Below are positions 8,051 to 17,048 of a stretch of 48,846 bases of DNA, in pieces. Below the pieces are notes generated by a model. It was not told where the DNA came from. It saw only the letters and a program-made list of their open reading frames with translations, and ran no database searches. The translations under genes and the position numbers were made by a program. Source of the stretch: CAYONP01 sp964405335 (GTDB lineage: Bacteria; Armatimonadota; UBA10988); contig CAYONP010000038.1 of NCBI GenBank assembly GCA_964405335.1, forward strand, positions 1 to 48,846. The letters are read 5' to 3'. Positions within the stretch are counted from its first letter, which is position 1, and each line of letters opens with the position of its first letter.

Positions 8051-11000
8051 ATGCGTGCCGCCGCCGTCTCCCTCCTGTTCCTCGCCCCCGCCCTGCGCGC
8101 CTTCTCACCCGCGATTGCCGAGGGTGACGGGCTGCGGATCGAGATCCCTGGGCAGCCGCCCTGGACCCAACTCGAAGCGCCGCGCGAGGTGCCCGTGCTG
8201 CTGGCCAACCGCAGCGCGGTGCCCCTGCGCGGCACGGTCCGCATCGGCCTGACCGACGACTGGCGGGTCGACGGCGAGGACGAGCAGCCGTTCGAGCTGG
8301 CGCCCGGCGCGGCCGCGCAGGCCAACTTCGCGATCGTCGCCGGGCGCGGGACCTACGCCGCGCATTACCCGATCCATGCCACCGCCGAGTTCGAGGCCGG
8401 CGGCGACGCCGTCTCGCTGCACGCCGTGCTGGTGGTCGAGGCGCAGCCGCCGGTGACCGCCCTCGGCCGCGCCGCCGACCGCACGCTGACCGCCCTGCGC
8501 GGCGCCGTGCGGGTCGACGGCGAGCTGAGCGAGTGGGCCGACGCCGCGCCGGTCGACCTCGGCCTGGCCGACGCCACCCTCGGCGCGCCCGAGGCGACCG
8601 ATTTCAGCGCCCGGGCCATGCTGCTATGGGACAACACCGCGCTCTACCTCGCGGTGCAGGCGACCGACGACCGGCTCGACGGCAGCGACACCGCCAGTCG
8701 CGACCTGGTCGACAGCGACTATGTGCGGCTGACCCTCTCGCCGCTGGCGCCCGCTGGGCGCACCGACGGCCTGCTCGGCGCTGACGATCTGGTGCTGGCG
8801 ATCGCCCCGGGCGCCGAGCTGGTCAAGCTGGTCACCTACGAGGGCGCCGGCCGCGCGGCGTTCGAGGTCGCGGCGGTGACCCTCGCGGTCGGCACCGACG
8901 CGGCGGGCTGGCGGCTCGAGGCGGCGATTCCCTGGACGGCGCTCGGCCGCACGCCGGCGGCCGGCGACACCTGGGCTGCCAATCTGCAGCTCGGCGACAG
9001 CGACGGCGCCGGCCGCCGGGCCGAGCTCTGCCTCGGCGGCACGCGGGGCGAGTATTGGAAGGACCCGCGGCAGATGGTGCCGCTCCGCTTCTCGGCGGCG
9101 ACCCGCGACGAGAGTGGCGCGGCGCTGCCGCTGACCCAGGTGCCGGCGCGCGGCAGGCTGGCCCTGGCGCGGCTGCGGCCGGGGCGGGTGGTGATCGACC
9201 GGTTCGACGGCGAGAGCTACCCGCTGGCCTATGGCGCGGTCAACGACGAGGCGACGCGGGCCAACTGGTCGCCCTCGACCACCGCGACGCGGGGCGAGTC
9301 GCGGCTGGCCATCGGCTTCCACCCGCCCTGGTCGGGCGGGCTCAAGGGCACCGTCGCCGGCGACTACCGCCTGGCGCTGCCGGAGACCACGCCGCTGACC
9401 CTCACCGTCGGGCTGGCCATCCGCGACCAGGGCGCCGACGAGCCGCCCAGCGACGGGGTCACCTTCCGGGTGCTCGCGGCGCCCGAGGGCGGTGAGTTCG
9501 CCTCGCTGTTCGAGCGCCACACCGCGGCCAAGGCGTGGGACGAAGTAGAAGTTGATCTATCGGCCTATGCCGGCCAGGTGATCACGCTGAGACTGCTCGG
9601 CGATCCCGGTCCCGACCGCGACACCACCTGCGACAGCGCCTTCTGGGGTGGACCGGTGCTGCGCGCCGGTCCCGAGCCGCCGAGCGAGAGCGAGGCCGAG
9701 CGGGCCGAGCGGGCGAGCCAGGCGCGGCAGGCGGCGCGCGCCGCGCTGGCCGGTCGAGGTCCGTCGTCGAGTTGGCGGGTCGAGGGCGAAGCCGGCACCG
9801 TCGGCATCGCCGTGATTCCGGGCCCCCGCGGCCTGCTCGACGCGCAGATTGCGTTGGCCGGCGAGGGTGGCGAGCTGCTCTTCGACGGCTTCGCCGCCGA
9901 GGTCGACGGCGCCCCGCTGGGCGAGCTGCTCGACGGCGAGGACTCGGTCCGCTCGGCGGCGACCGAGCGCCGGCCCGATGCGCCGCTCGAAGTCCAGCAC
10001 CGCTTCCGTTCGGGCGAGCAGGCCGGCGTGGCGCTGGCCCGGGTCGAGGCCACGGCGCAGGGGCTGCGCATCGCCTGGTCGATGCCCGGCGTCGAGCGCA
10101 CGCCGCGGGGCGAGCCGTGGTTCACCCGTCTCGGCCTGGGCCCGTGCGACGCCGAGCCGTTCCGGGTCTACTTCGGCCACGGCCACGTGCTGCAGGGCAC
10201 GCCGCGGTTCAGCCTGGGCTATGGCGGGTTCACCCTGAGCACCCGCTACGCCGGGGTCGAGTATGCCGGCAACCTGGCGCTGGTCACCGCCTGCGACCCG
10301 ATCCCCGACCGGCTCGAGCACGATCAGGCCCGCCGCCACACCGCCTTGGTGGCCAGCGGCGACGTGACCTTCGACCTGATCGCCTCCACCGGCGGCGCGT
10401 TTGCCGGCGCGCGGGCCTGGCGGCTGCTGGCCGACCTGCCGGCCGGGCCGGGCGTGGCCGACATCCGGGGCAAGATGTGCATCGACCAGTGGGGCGGCGA
10501 CTACGGCCAGGCGGCGCGCGACCTTGAGCTGGCCACGGCCTACGGGCTCGACCAGGCGGTTTTCGTCAAGCACGTCTGGCAGCGCTGGGGCTATGACTAT
10601 CGCCTGCCCGACATCTACCCACCGGCGGGCGACCGCGCCGACTTCGACGCCATGGCGGCCGCGGCCAAGCTCAACGGCCGACTGTTCGCGCTGCACGACA
10701 ACTACATCGACTTCTATCCCGACGCCGAGGGCTTCACCTACGACGCGATCGAGTTCCGGCGCGACGGGCAGCCGCAGCGGGCCTGGCTCAACGAGGGCCG
10801 CGACGCGCAGAGCTACCGCTGGCTGCCGACCACCTTCTGGCCCTACCTCGAACGCAACCTGCGGCTGGTCGAGGACAACCTCGACCCGAGCTCCTACTTC
10901 ATCGACGTGTTCAGCGCCATGGCGCCGCACGACTGCTACGACCGCGCGGGGCGGTTCATCACCAAGACCGTCGAGACCGAGTGGTGGGCGCGCTCGTTCG

Positions 11001-12379
11001 ACCGCACCCGCGAGGTGATCGGCGGGCCGACCATCAGCGAGGCGGGGCACGATGCGCTGATTGGCCACCTCGACGCGGCGCAGGCCGACCATCTCACGGT
11101 CGACCCGCAGGGCGGGCAGTTCAACCTGGCCCAGCCGTATGAGCAGTGGGATCGCGTGCCCTGGTTCGATATGGGTCACCACGGCAAGTTCGTGCTTTTC
11201 GCCGGTGGGCTGGGCAGCCGCTACGCCGGCGGTCGGCCGGCCGCGCTGCATGGCTACGGCAGCGACGACTACCTCAGCCTGACCGTGCTCGGCGGCCGCA
11301 CGCCGATGTGCGACGGGCCGTTCGGCCGCGCCACGGTGATGACCTACTGGCTGCTCCAGCCGATCTGCGCCGAGCTCGAGCGGCAGGAGATGCTCGCCCA
11401 CGCCTTCGTCGGCGACTCGGTCCGCCGGCAGCGGGTGAGCTGGTCGGACGGCGAGGTGACGGTCAATCGCGGGCCCGAAGATCTGAGCGTCGGCGGGGTG
11501 ACGATGCCCGAATACGGCTTCGTCGCCCGGGCGGGTGAGCTACGGGCCGACATCACACGGCGCGAGGGGGTGATCAGCGCCTTCTCGAGCGCGCCCGGCG
11601 TGATCTTCGCCGATGCCCGGCCGCCCGACCGCTACGCGCCGCGGCGGGCCGCCATCGCTGCCGAGGTGACCGACTTCGAGCGCGTCGGCGCGCGTGGCTT
11701 CCGGTTGGCGCTGCGCGTCCGGGTCGATCGGCCGGGGCCGGCCGGCCACCAGCTCTTTGTGCACCTGTGTGGCCCTGCGGCGATGCTGCCCGACTGGCAG
11801 GCGAACTCGGACATCCTGTTCCAGGCCGGCAGCGACTGGCGGCCCGAGTTCGCCACGCAAGTCGGCGAGCGGACGGTGACCATCGCCGGTGAGCTGCCCG
11901 CGGCGCTGCTGCCCGGCGAGCTGGCGATCAAGTTCGGGCTCTACCACCCGCAGAGCGGATCGCGCCTGCCGCTCCGCGCCCCGGCCTTCGACGACGCCCG
12001 CCACGACGGCGGGCGGCTGGTGGTCGAGGGCACCGGCGCGGCGACCGGCCTGACCTGGCAGTCGGCCGGCGCGCCCGGCTCGCTGCCGCGGACCAACGCC
12101 GAGCGGCGGGTGCTCGACTTCGGGCCGGTGGCGACCAACTCGGCGGTCCGCCTGCTCCACGGCGAGGGCGCCTGGCGGCTGTTGATGCTGCCCGGCAGCG
12201 CGCCGGCGACGGTGCTCCTGCGGCTCGATCAGCTCGGCGCGGCGGGCCGCCGCCCGGCGGCAGTGGAGCAGCTCGAGACCGATGGTTCGGTGGTCGGCCC
12301 GGCGAGCTATCGCCAGGAGGGCGACCGGTTGACCATCGAGACGGGCGACCAGGCGTTCGGCTACCGGATCGTCTGGTAG
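8051..12379 (+). CDS. Very large secreted glycoside-hydrolase-like protein with CBM9-like and TIM-barrel regions
   Basis: 1442 aa with a signal peptide (residues 1-23, cleavage near AIA-EG). Residues 25-145 are a beta-sandwich-like region. About 150-345 resembles a CBM9 carbohydrate/dockerin-like module (DGELSEW...LWDNTALYLAVQATDD...DYVRLTLSP). About 380-540 is another jelly-roll-like module. About 800-1130 looks like a TIM barrel of the GH101/GH129 or DUF5696 type, with YFIDVFSAMAPHDCYD containing D952, ISEAGHD containing E997, and a following RVPWFDMGHHG. D952 and E997 are plausible catalytic acids, by inference. The last 300 residues are beta-rich. It probably degrades a polysaccharide or glycoprotein glycan outside the inner membrane; no substrate can be named. 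It ends 6 bp from the convergent rhomboid-like gene, and no transporter or second CAZyme lies beside it. Confidence 0.65.
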   Translation: MRAAAVSLLFLAPALRAFSPAIAEGDGLRIEIPGQPPWTQLEAPREVPVLLANRSAVPLRGTVRIGLTDDWRVDGEDEQPFELAPGAAAQANFAIVAGRGTYAAHYPIHATAEFEAGGDAVSLHAVLVVEAQPPVTALGRAADRTLTALRGAVRVDGELSEWADAAPVDLGLADATLGAPEATDFSARAMLLWDNTALYLAVQATDDRLDGSDTASRDLVDSDYVRLTLSPLAPAGRTDGLLGADDLVLAIAPGAELVKLVTYEGAGRAAFEVAAVTLAVGTDAAGWRLEAAIPWTALGRTPAAGDTWAANLQLGDSDGAGRRAELCLGGTRGEYWKDPRQMVPLRFSAATRDESGAALPLTQVPARGRLALARLRPGRVVIDRFDGESYPLAYGAVNDEATRANWSPSTTATRGESRLAIGFHPPWSGGLKGTVAGDYRLALPETTPLTLTVGLAIRDQGADEPPSDGVTFRVLAAPEGGEFASLFERHTAAKAWDEVEVDLSAYAGQVITLRLLGDPGPDRDTTCDSAFWGGPVLRAGPEPPSESEAERAERASQARQAARAALAGRGPSSSWRVEGEAGTVGIAVIPGPRGLLDAQIALAGEGGELLFDGFAAEVDGAPLGELLDGEDSVRSAATERRPDAPLEVQHRFRSGEQAGVALARVEATAQGLRIAWSMPGVERTPRGEPWFTRLGLGPCDAEPFRVYFGHGHVLQGTPRFSLGYGGFTLSTRYAGVEYAGNLALVTACDPIPDRLEHDQARRHTALVASGDVTFDLIASTGGAFAGARAWRLLADLPAGPGVADIRGKMCIDQWGGDYGQAARDLELATAYGLDQAVFVKHVWQRWGYDYRLPDIYPPAGDRADFDAMAAAAKLNGRLFALHDNYIDFYPDAEGFTYDAIEFRRDGQPQRAWLNEGRDAQSYRWLPTTFWPYLERNLRLVEDNLDPSSYFIDVFSAMAPHDCYDRAGRFITKTVETEWWARSFDRTREVIGGPTISEAGHDALIGHLDAAQADHLTVDPQGGQFNLAQPYEQWDRVPWFDMGHHGKFVLFAGGLGSRYAGGRPAALHGYGSDDYLSLTVLGGRTPMCDGPFGRATVMTYWLLQPICAELERQEMLAHAFVGDSVRRQRVSWSDGEVTVNRGPEDLSVGGVTMPEYGFVARAGELRADITRREGVISAFSSAPGVIFADARPPDRYAPRRAAIAAEVTDFERVGARGFRLALRVRVDRPGPAGHQLFVHLCGPAAMLPDWQANSDILFQAGSDWRPEFATQVGERTVTIAGELPAALLPGELAIKFGLYHPQSGSRLPLRAPAFDDARHDGGRLVVEGTGAATGLTWQSAGAPGSLPRTNAERRVLDFGPVATNSAVRLLHGEGAWRLLMLPGSAPATVLLRLDQLGAAGRRPAAVEQLETDGSVVGPASYRQEGDRLTIETGDQAFGYRIVW

Positions 12380-12385
12380 GCGCGC

Positions 12386-13126
12386 TCAGTTCGGCCGGTC
12401 GTCGGTGTCGGTCAGGCCGGACTTGCGCAGCAGCCGTCGGAAGCGCCGGTCGCGGGCGCGTTTCTCGCGCGTTTTGGCATCGGGCAGTACGCGCCGCAGC
12501 GCGGTGTGGAAGCGGTGGCCGTGGGCGTAGTAGAGCCAGGCCAGTCCGCCGGTGCCAAGCACGGCGAAGAAGCCGCCGATCGGCCCGTAGCACCACCACA
12601 GGCTGGCCAGCGTGATCAGCGCCACGATGCCGGCCGGCACCGGCAGGATGAACAGGATGATCTGCTTGCCGGGTCCGCGGAGGGCGAAGATGGTCATCCA
12701 GGCGGCGATCAACGGCGCGGCACCGAGGCCCGACACCGCGGGCAGATGGTTCGGCGCGATGAGCTGTCCGAGCAGCAGACCGAGGGCCATGCCGACGGCC
12801 ACGGCGAGCATGAAGCCCACCTGGATGCGCGAGCCCCACCAGAGCTCGCAGTAGCTGCCGACCCACCAGCAGACGTAGAGCGAGAGGAACAGCCAGAACG
12901 GGCTCTGGATGTTGAGCAGCGCGTAGGTCAACAAGGTCCACGGCTTGGTGGCCACGGTGTCGGCGCTGAACATCACCTGCCGCAAGAACGCGGCCGCCAC
13001 CGGCGGCCACTGCGTGGTGAAGAAGAAGACAATGGTCAGCACCGCCGAGGCGATGATGTACCAGAAGGTCACCGGCGCGGTGCGGGGGTGGAAGCGCGGG
13101 CCGAACGAGATGGTCGTCGTCGCCAT
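12386..13126 (-). CDS. Rhomboid-like multi-pass membrane protein, probably catalytically inactive
   Basis: A 246-aa polytopic protein with about six hydrophobic segments and a basic C-terminal tail (KTREKRARDRRFRRLLRK). The layout resembles rhomboid proteins: a first helix, KPWTLLTYALLN, a loop with WW-rich helices, then PAVSGLGAAPLIAAWMTIFAL where the Ser-Gly could correspond to the rhomboid GxSG serine. The helix expected to supply the catalytic histidine (GGFFAVLGTGGLAWLYY) contains no His, so if it is a rhomboid it is likely a pseudoprotease. ATG 13126 is chosen because GAGG precedes it; the frame is open to 13159 but with no better site. It is divergent from sppA across 80 bp. Alternative: an unrelated small membrane protein with a similar topology. 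Confidence 0.55.
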   Translation of the reverse strand: MATTTISFGPRFHPRTAPVTFWYIIASAVLTIVFFFTTQWPPVAAAFLRQVMFSADTVATKPWTLLTYALLNIQSPFWLFLSLYVCWWVGSYCELWWGSRIQVGFMLAVAVGMALGLLLGQLIAPNHLPAVSGLGAAPLIAAWMTIFALRGPGKQIILFILPVPAGIVALITLASLWWCYGPIGGFFAVLGTGGLAWLYYAHGHRFHTALRRVLPDAKTREKRARDRRFRRLLRKSGLTDTDDRPN

Positions 13127-13181
13127 GGCAACCTCGGGGGAAGGACACCCGCCGCGCACTGCGAAGCTGGGTCCGCCGACC

Positions 13182-13202
13182 CCTTAAGGTGTCTCGCGAG
13201 AC
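13182..13202. promoter_or_regulatory. Two adjacent palindromes between divergent rhomboid-like and sppA genes
   Basis: CCTTAAGG (13182-13189) is followed almost directly by GTCTCGCGAGAC (13191-13202), both perfect palindromes, just before the sppA ATG at 13207. They sit where an operator or core promoter would be, but I find no clear -35/-10 pair here for either gene. TAAGGT (13185-13190) could serve as a weak -10 for sppA. Confidence 0.3.
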
Positions 13203-13206
13203 CCCC

Positions 13207-14157
13207 ATGAGTCAAGCCAATCGGCCGAATCCGTCTCTGCTGAAGTGGTTCGCCGGTCTGCTGCTGGCCACCTTCGTGGTGATCGCCCTGCTCGCGGGGG
13301 CGCTGGCCGTCGCCGGCGGTGGGGTGCCGCGGCTGGGCCGCGAGCGGGTGGCGGTGATCGAGGTCAGCGGCCTGATCAGCGCCGACTCCGCCGGCGGACT
13401 GCTCGACGCCGCCGGCGCCTCGGCGGCGAGCATCATCGCCCAGGTCCGCGAAACGGCCGAGGACGATTCGGTCCGGGCGGTGGTCGTGCGGGTCAACTCG
13501 CCCGGCGGCGCGGCGGCGGCGTCGCAGGAGATCTACGAGGCCATCCTGGCCGCCCGCGAGCGCAAGCCGTACGTCTGCTCGATGGGCGACATCGCCGCCT
13601 CGGGCGGTTACTACCTCGCCGCCGCGTGTGACCGCATCGTGGCCAACCGGGCGACGATGACCGGCAGCATCGGCGTGATCATGAGTGGTTACGACCTGTC
13701 CGGCCTGCTCGAGTGGGCGCAGATCGACCCGCTGACCATCAAGAGCGGCCAACACAAGGACCTGCTCGGCTTCGCCCGCTCGCTCAGCGCCGACGAGAAG
13801 GCGCTGCTGCAGACCATGGTCGACGACATCTTCGAGCAGTTCCTGGCCGACGTGGCGCGGGGCCGCAACGACTCGGTCGAGCGCCTCAGACCCTATGCCG
13901 ACGGCCGCGTGCTGACCGGCAGCCAGGCCCACGCGGCGCATCTGGTCGACGAGCTGGGCGGCTTCTGGGACGCGGTGGCGGTGGCCCAGGAGCTCGGCGG
14001 CATGCCCGCCGAGGCCGACCCGGGGATCGTCACCAGCCGCCCGCCGAGCCTGCTCGGCCAGCTCCTCGGCGTTCGCGCGCCGGCCGCGCCGCGACTGCTC
14101 GAGACCCCCGGCGTCTCGCCACTGATGCTCCTCGCCCGCCTGCCGGAGCTGAGATGA
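13207..14157 (+). CDS. sppA: Signal peptide peptidase SppA (S49 family), short form
   Basis: A membrane-anchored serine protease that degrades cleaved signal peptides. An N-terminal transmembrane segment (about residues 13-36, FAGLLLATFVVIALLAGALAVAGG) is followed by a ClpP/crotonase-like fold: RVAVIEVSGLIS, VVVRVNSPGGAAAASQEIY, then DIAASGGYYLAAACD with the nucleophile S132 and IKSGQHKDLL with the general base K184. The 52-residue Ser-to-Lys spacing equals that I recall for Bacillus subtilis SppA. At 316 aa it matches the half-length bacterial form rather than the double-length E. coli enzyme. I chose ATG 13207; GTG 13189 is possible but lies in the palindromes. The stop overlaps the polA start (ATGA), an unusual pairing. 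Confidence 0.9.
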   Translation: MSQANRPNPSLLKWFAGLLLATFVVIALLAGALAVAGGGVPRLGRERVAVIEVSGLISADSAGGLLDAAGASAASIIAQVRETAEDDSVRAVVVRVNSPGGAAAASQEIYEAILAARERKPYVCSMGDIAASGGYYLAAACDRIVANRATMTGSIGVIMSGYDLSGLLEWAQIDPLTIKSGQHKDLLGFARSLSADEKALLQTMVDDIFEQFLADVARGRNDSVERLRPYADGRVLTGSQAHAAHLVDELGGFWDAVAVAQELGGMPAEADPGIVTSRPPSLLGQLLGVRAPAAPRLLETPGVSPLMLLARLPELR

Positions 14158-16856
14158 CCGTCGCCACCACGCTCTGCGGCGCCGCCGTCGGGGCGGCCGG
14201 CGAGCGGCTGCTGCTGATCGACGCGTTCAGCCTGATCCACCAGGCCTACCACGCGGTGCGCGAGCTGCGGACCAGCGACGGCACCCCGACCAACGCGGTC
14301 TACGGCTTCGCCAGCATGGTTTTGACGGTGCTCGAGAACGAGCGCCCGCTGGCCGTCGCGCTGGCCTTCGACACCCCCGAGCCGACCTTTCGCCACCAGG
14401 CCTTTGCCGACTACAAGGCGCACCGCGACCCGCCCGACGAGGCGCTGGTCGCGCAGATCCCGCTGATCTACGAGCTGGTCGAGGCGATGCGCTGGCCGGC
14501 GCTGCGCCTGCCCGGCTACGAGGCCGACGACATCCTGGCCACCGTCGCCACCCGCGCGGCGGCCGCCGGCTGGGAGGTCAGCATCCTCACCGCCGACCGC
14601 GACCTGTGCCAGTTGGCCGACCCGCAGATCACCATCCTGGCCACCCAGGGCCGGGGCGTGAGCGAGGTCCACCGCTTCGACCCGGCCGGCGTCCGCGAGC
14701 GGTTCGGCGTCGAGCCGAGCCGCCTGCCCGACTGGAAAGGCCTGGTCGGTGACAGCTCGGACAACCTGCCGGGCGTGCGCGGCATCGGACCGAAGGGCGC
14801 GACCGAACTGCTGGCCGAGCACGGCACGCTCGAGGCGGTGCTGGCGGCGGCCGACGAGATGAAGGGCAAGCGGCGCGAGAATCTGGTCGCCGATGCGGCC
14901 CAGGCGCGGCTCAGCGCCGAGCTGGCCACCGTCTGCCGTGACGCGCCGGTGGCCTTCGAGCTGGACGACCTGCGCCGCCGGCCGATCGACGAGCCGCGGG
15001 TGATCGAGCTGCTCGGCCGCCTCGAGTTCCGCCAGTTGCTGCTCCGCCTCAGTCCCCGGGCGACCAGCGCACCGGCCGGGCTCGACTATCGTTCGGCGGC
15101 CACGCCGGCGGCGCTCGAGGGCGTCGAGCGGCTGCTTGCCGAGGCGGCGGTGGTCGGCCTCGCCTGGTCGCCCGAGCCGCCCGGCCTGGCGCTCAGCGCC
15201 GGCGATGGCAGCGCCTGGTTCGTGCCCCTCGCCGGCGGCCACCGCGGCGGCCAGATGGCGCTGTTCGACGAGCGCGGCGACGACGCGGCGTCGGCCCGGC
15301 TGAAGGCCCTGCTCGAGCCGGTCCTGAGCGGCCGCGTCGGCTACCTCTGCCACGGCTGCCAGACGCTCTATGAGGCCGACTTCGGGCTGACCCCCGAGAC
15401 CGGCCGGCTGGAGGGCGACACGCACCTGGCCGCCTGGCTGCTCGACCCGGAGCGGAGCGATCACCCGCCCGAGTCGCTCGCTCCGCGGTTGCTCGGCTGG
15501 CAGCCGCCGACGGGCGAGTCGGGCCAACTGCCGCCCGGCGCGCAGGCCGCCTGCCTGCGCGCCGACCTGGCCCGGCGGCTGGCCCCCCGGCTCGAGGACG
15601 AGCTGGTCGCCGCGCGGCTCGACACCTTATATAAGGAGCTCGAGCTGCCGCTGGCGCCATTGCTGGGTCGCATCATGGCCCGCGGCATCCGGCTCGACAC
15701 CGCCGCCGCCGAGGCGCTGAACCGCGAACTGGGCGAGCGGATCGAGGCGCTGCGCGAGCGGCTGACCGAGCTGGCCGGCCGGCGGTTCAACCCCGACTCG
15801 CCCAAACAGCTCGGCGAGCTGCTGTTCGGCGAGCTGGGCCTGCCGGCGGGGCGGAAGACGAAGACCGGCTGGTCGACCGACGCGGCGACCTTGCAGGGCC
15901 TGCTCGAGGCCCACCCGCTGATCCCCGCGGTGCTCGAGTACCGCGAGCTGACCAAGCTCCGCTCGACCTACACCGAGGCCTACCTGAGCCTGGTCGATCC
16001 AGCCACCGAGCGGCTGCGCACCTCGCTCAACCAGACGGGTACCTCGACCGGCCGGCTCAGCTCCTCGCGGCCGAACCTGCAGAACATCCCCGTCCGCGGC
16101 GGCTGGGCCGAGCGGATCAGAGAGCTCTTCCGCGCGCCCGACGGCTGGTCGCTGATTGCCGCCGACTACTCGCAGATCGAGCTGCGGGTGCTCGCCCACG
16201 TGACCGGCGACGCGCGGCTGAAGCAGGCCTTCCGCGACGGGCTCGACATCCACACCCTGGCCGCGGCGGAGATCTTCGGCGTGCCGGCCGAGGCGGTCGA
16301 GCCCGAGATGCGCCGGCGGGCCAAGGTGCTTAACTTCGGCATCGCCTACGGCATCCAGGCCCACGGGCTGAGCCGCAGCCTGGAGATCGGGCGTGACGAG
16401 GCGGCGGCGCTGATCGAAGCCTACTTCGCCCGCTTCCCGGGTGTCCGGCAGTATGCCGACGACACCGTCGCCCGGGCGCGCGAACGGGGCTGGGTGCAGA
16501 CCATCTTCGGCCGCCGCCGGCCGGTGCCCGATCTAGGCGCGGCCAACCCGACGGTTCGCCAGGCGGCCGAGCGGGTGGCGGTCAACATGCCGATCCAGGG
16601 CGCCGCCGCGGACATCATCAAGCGCGCGATGCTGCGCCTGGAGCGCGACCTGGCCGCCGCCGGCCTGCGCGCGGTGCAGTTGCTGCAGGTGCATGACGAG
16701 CTGCTCTTGGAGGCGCCCGACGAGGAGCTGCCGGCGGCGGTGCGGGCGGTGACCGGCGCGATGGAGCAGGCGGCCGAGCTCGAGGTGCCGCTGGCGGTGA
16801 AAGTCGAGACGGGCCGGCGGTGGGGTTCGCTGGAGCCCTGGCCGGGCGGCGGATAG
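14154..16856 (+). CDS. polA: DNA polymerase I (degenerate proofreading domain)
   Basis: 900 aa. Residues 1-290 form the 5'-3' exonuclease (flap) domain with GYEADDILA, TADRDLCQL and GDSSDNLPGVRGIGPKG (about 199 onward). Residues 315-490 correspond to the 3'-5' exonuclease fold, but the DxE metal-binding motif is missing: the first strand reads VVGLAWSPEP. Proofreading is therefore probably absent, as in Taq and many Gram-positive Pol I. The polymerase domain has motif A DYSQIELR (D671), motif B RRRAKVLNFGIAYG (from about 720) and motif C VHDE (D848). The O-helix Phe (NFG) is the usual dideoxynucleotide-discriminating type. The start is ATG 14154, overlapping the sppA stop. The frame is open upstream to 13713 but that is sppA in another frame. 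Confidence 0.95.
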   Translation: MTVATTLCGAAVGAAGERLLLIDAFSLIHQAYHAVRELRTSDGTPTNAVYGFASMVLTVLENERPLAVALAFDTPEPTFRHQAFADYKAHRDPPDEALVAQIPLIYELVEAMRWPALRLPGYEADDILATVATRAAAAGWEVSILTADRDLCQLADPQITILATQGRGVSEVHRFDPAGVRERFGVEPSRLPDWKGLVGDSSDNLPGVRGIGPKGATELLAEHGTLEAVLAAADEMKGKRRENLVADAAQARLSAELATVCRDAPVAFELDDLRRRPIDEPRVIELLGRLEFRQLLLRLSPRATSAPAGLDYRSAATPAALEGVERLLAEAAVVGLAWSPEPPGLALSAGDGSAWFVPLAGGHRGGQMALFDERGDDAASARLKALLEPVLSGRVGYLCHGCQTLYEADFGLTPETGRLEGDTHLAAWLLDPERSDHPPESLAPRLLGWQPPTGESGQLPPGAQAACLRADLARRLAPRLEDELVAARLDTLYKELELPLAPLLGRIMARGIRLDTAAAEALNRELGERIEALRERLTELAGRRFNPDSPKQLGELLFGELGLPAGRKTKTGWSTDAATLQGLLEAHPLIPAVLEYRELTKLRSTYTEAYLSLVDPATERLRTSLNQTGTSTGRLSSSRPNLQNIPVRGGWAERIRELFRAPDGWSLIAADYSQIELRVLAHVTGDARLKQAFRDGLDIHTLAAAEIFGVPAEAVEPEMRRRAKVLNFGIAYGIQAHGLSRSLEIGRDEAAALIEAYFARFPGVRQYADDTVARARERGWVQTIFGRRRPVPDLGAANPTVRQAAERVAVNMPIQGAAADIIKRAMLRLERDLAAAGLRAVQLLQVHDELLLEAPDEELPAAVRAVTGAMEQAAELEVPLAVKVETGRRWGSLEPWPGGG

Positions 16857-16884
16857 AGGCCTCGGAATCGGCTGTTGCGCGCGG

Positions 16885-16913
16885 TTTACACGCCTGGATG
16901 ACCGTGCTATACT
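16885..16913 (+). promoter_or_regulatory. Strong extended -10 promoter for the S1-domain gene
   Basis: TTTACA (16885-16890) and TATACT (16908-16913) are separated by exactly 17 bp, with TGC directly before the -10 (extended -10). This is the best sigma-70 match in the window. Start of transcription near 16920 gives a leader of about 130 nt. Confidence 0.75.
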
Positions 16914-17014
16914 CCGGCGGCTGCGGCGCCAGGGTGCGCTCGGGAGGCGGCACAACGCGCGGTGGGAAGCCGAGTTGACGCCCCTTTGACGCCGGCGCGC
17001 AGGCCACAGATGTA

Positions 17015-17040
17015 CTCCGGCGGAAGCCGGAGCGGTAGGA
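17015..17040 (+). promoter_or_regulatory. GNRA-capped leader hairpin next to the S1 gene ribosome binding site
   Basis: CTCCGGC (17015-17021) pairs with GCCGGAG (17026-17032) around the GNRA-type loop GGAA. The Shine-Dalgarno AGGA (17037-17040) follows 4 nt later and the ATG is at 17049. A hairpin placed here could modulate translation; rpsA is autogenously regulated in E. coli, but the same here is inference. Confidence 0.4.
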
Positions 17041-17048
17041 CGCCAGGA

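Noticed and set aside
12379..12386. Bidirectional terminator between the convergent GH-like and rhomboid-like genes
   Set aside because: The genes are only 6 bp apart and I see no hairpin with T-tract in or near the junction.
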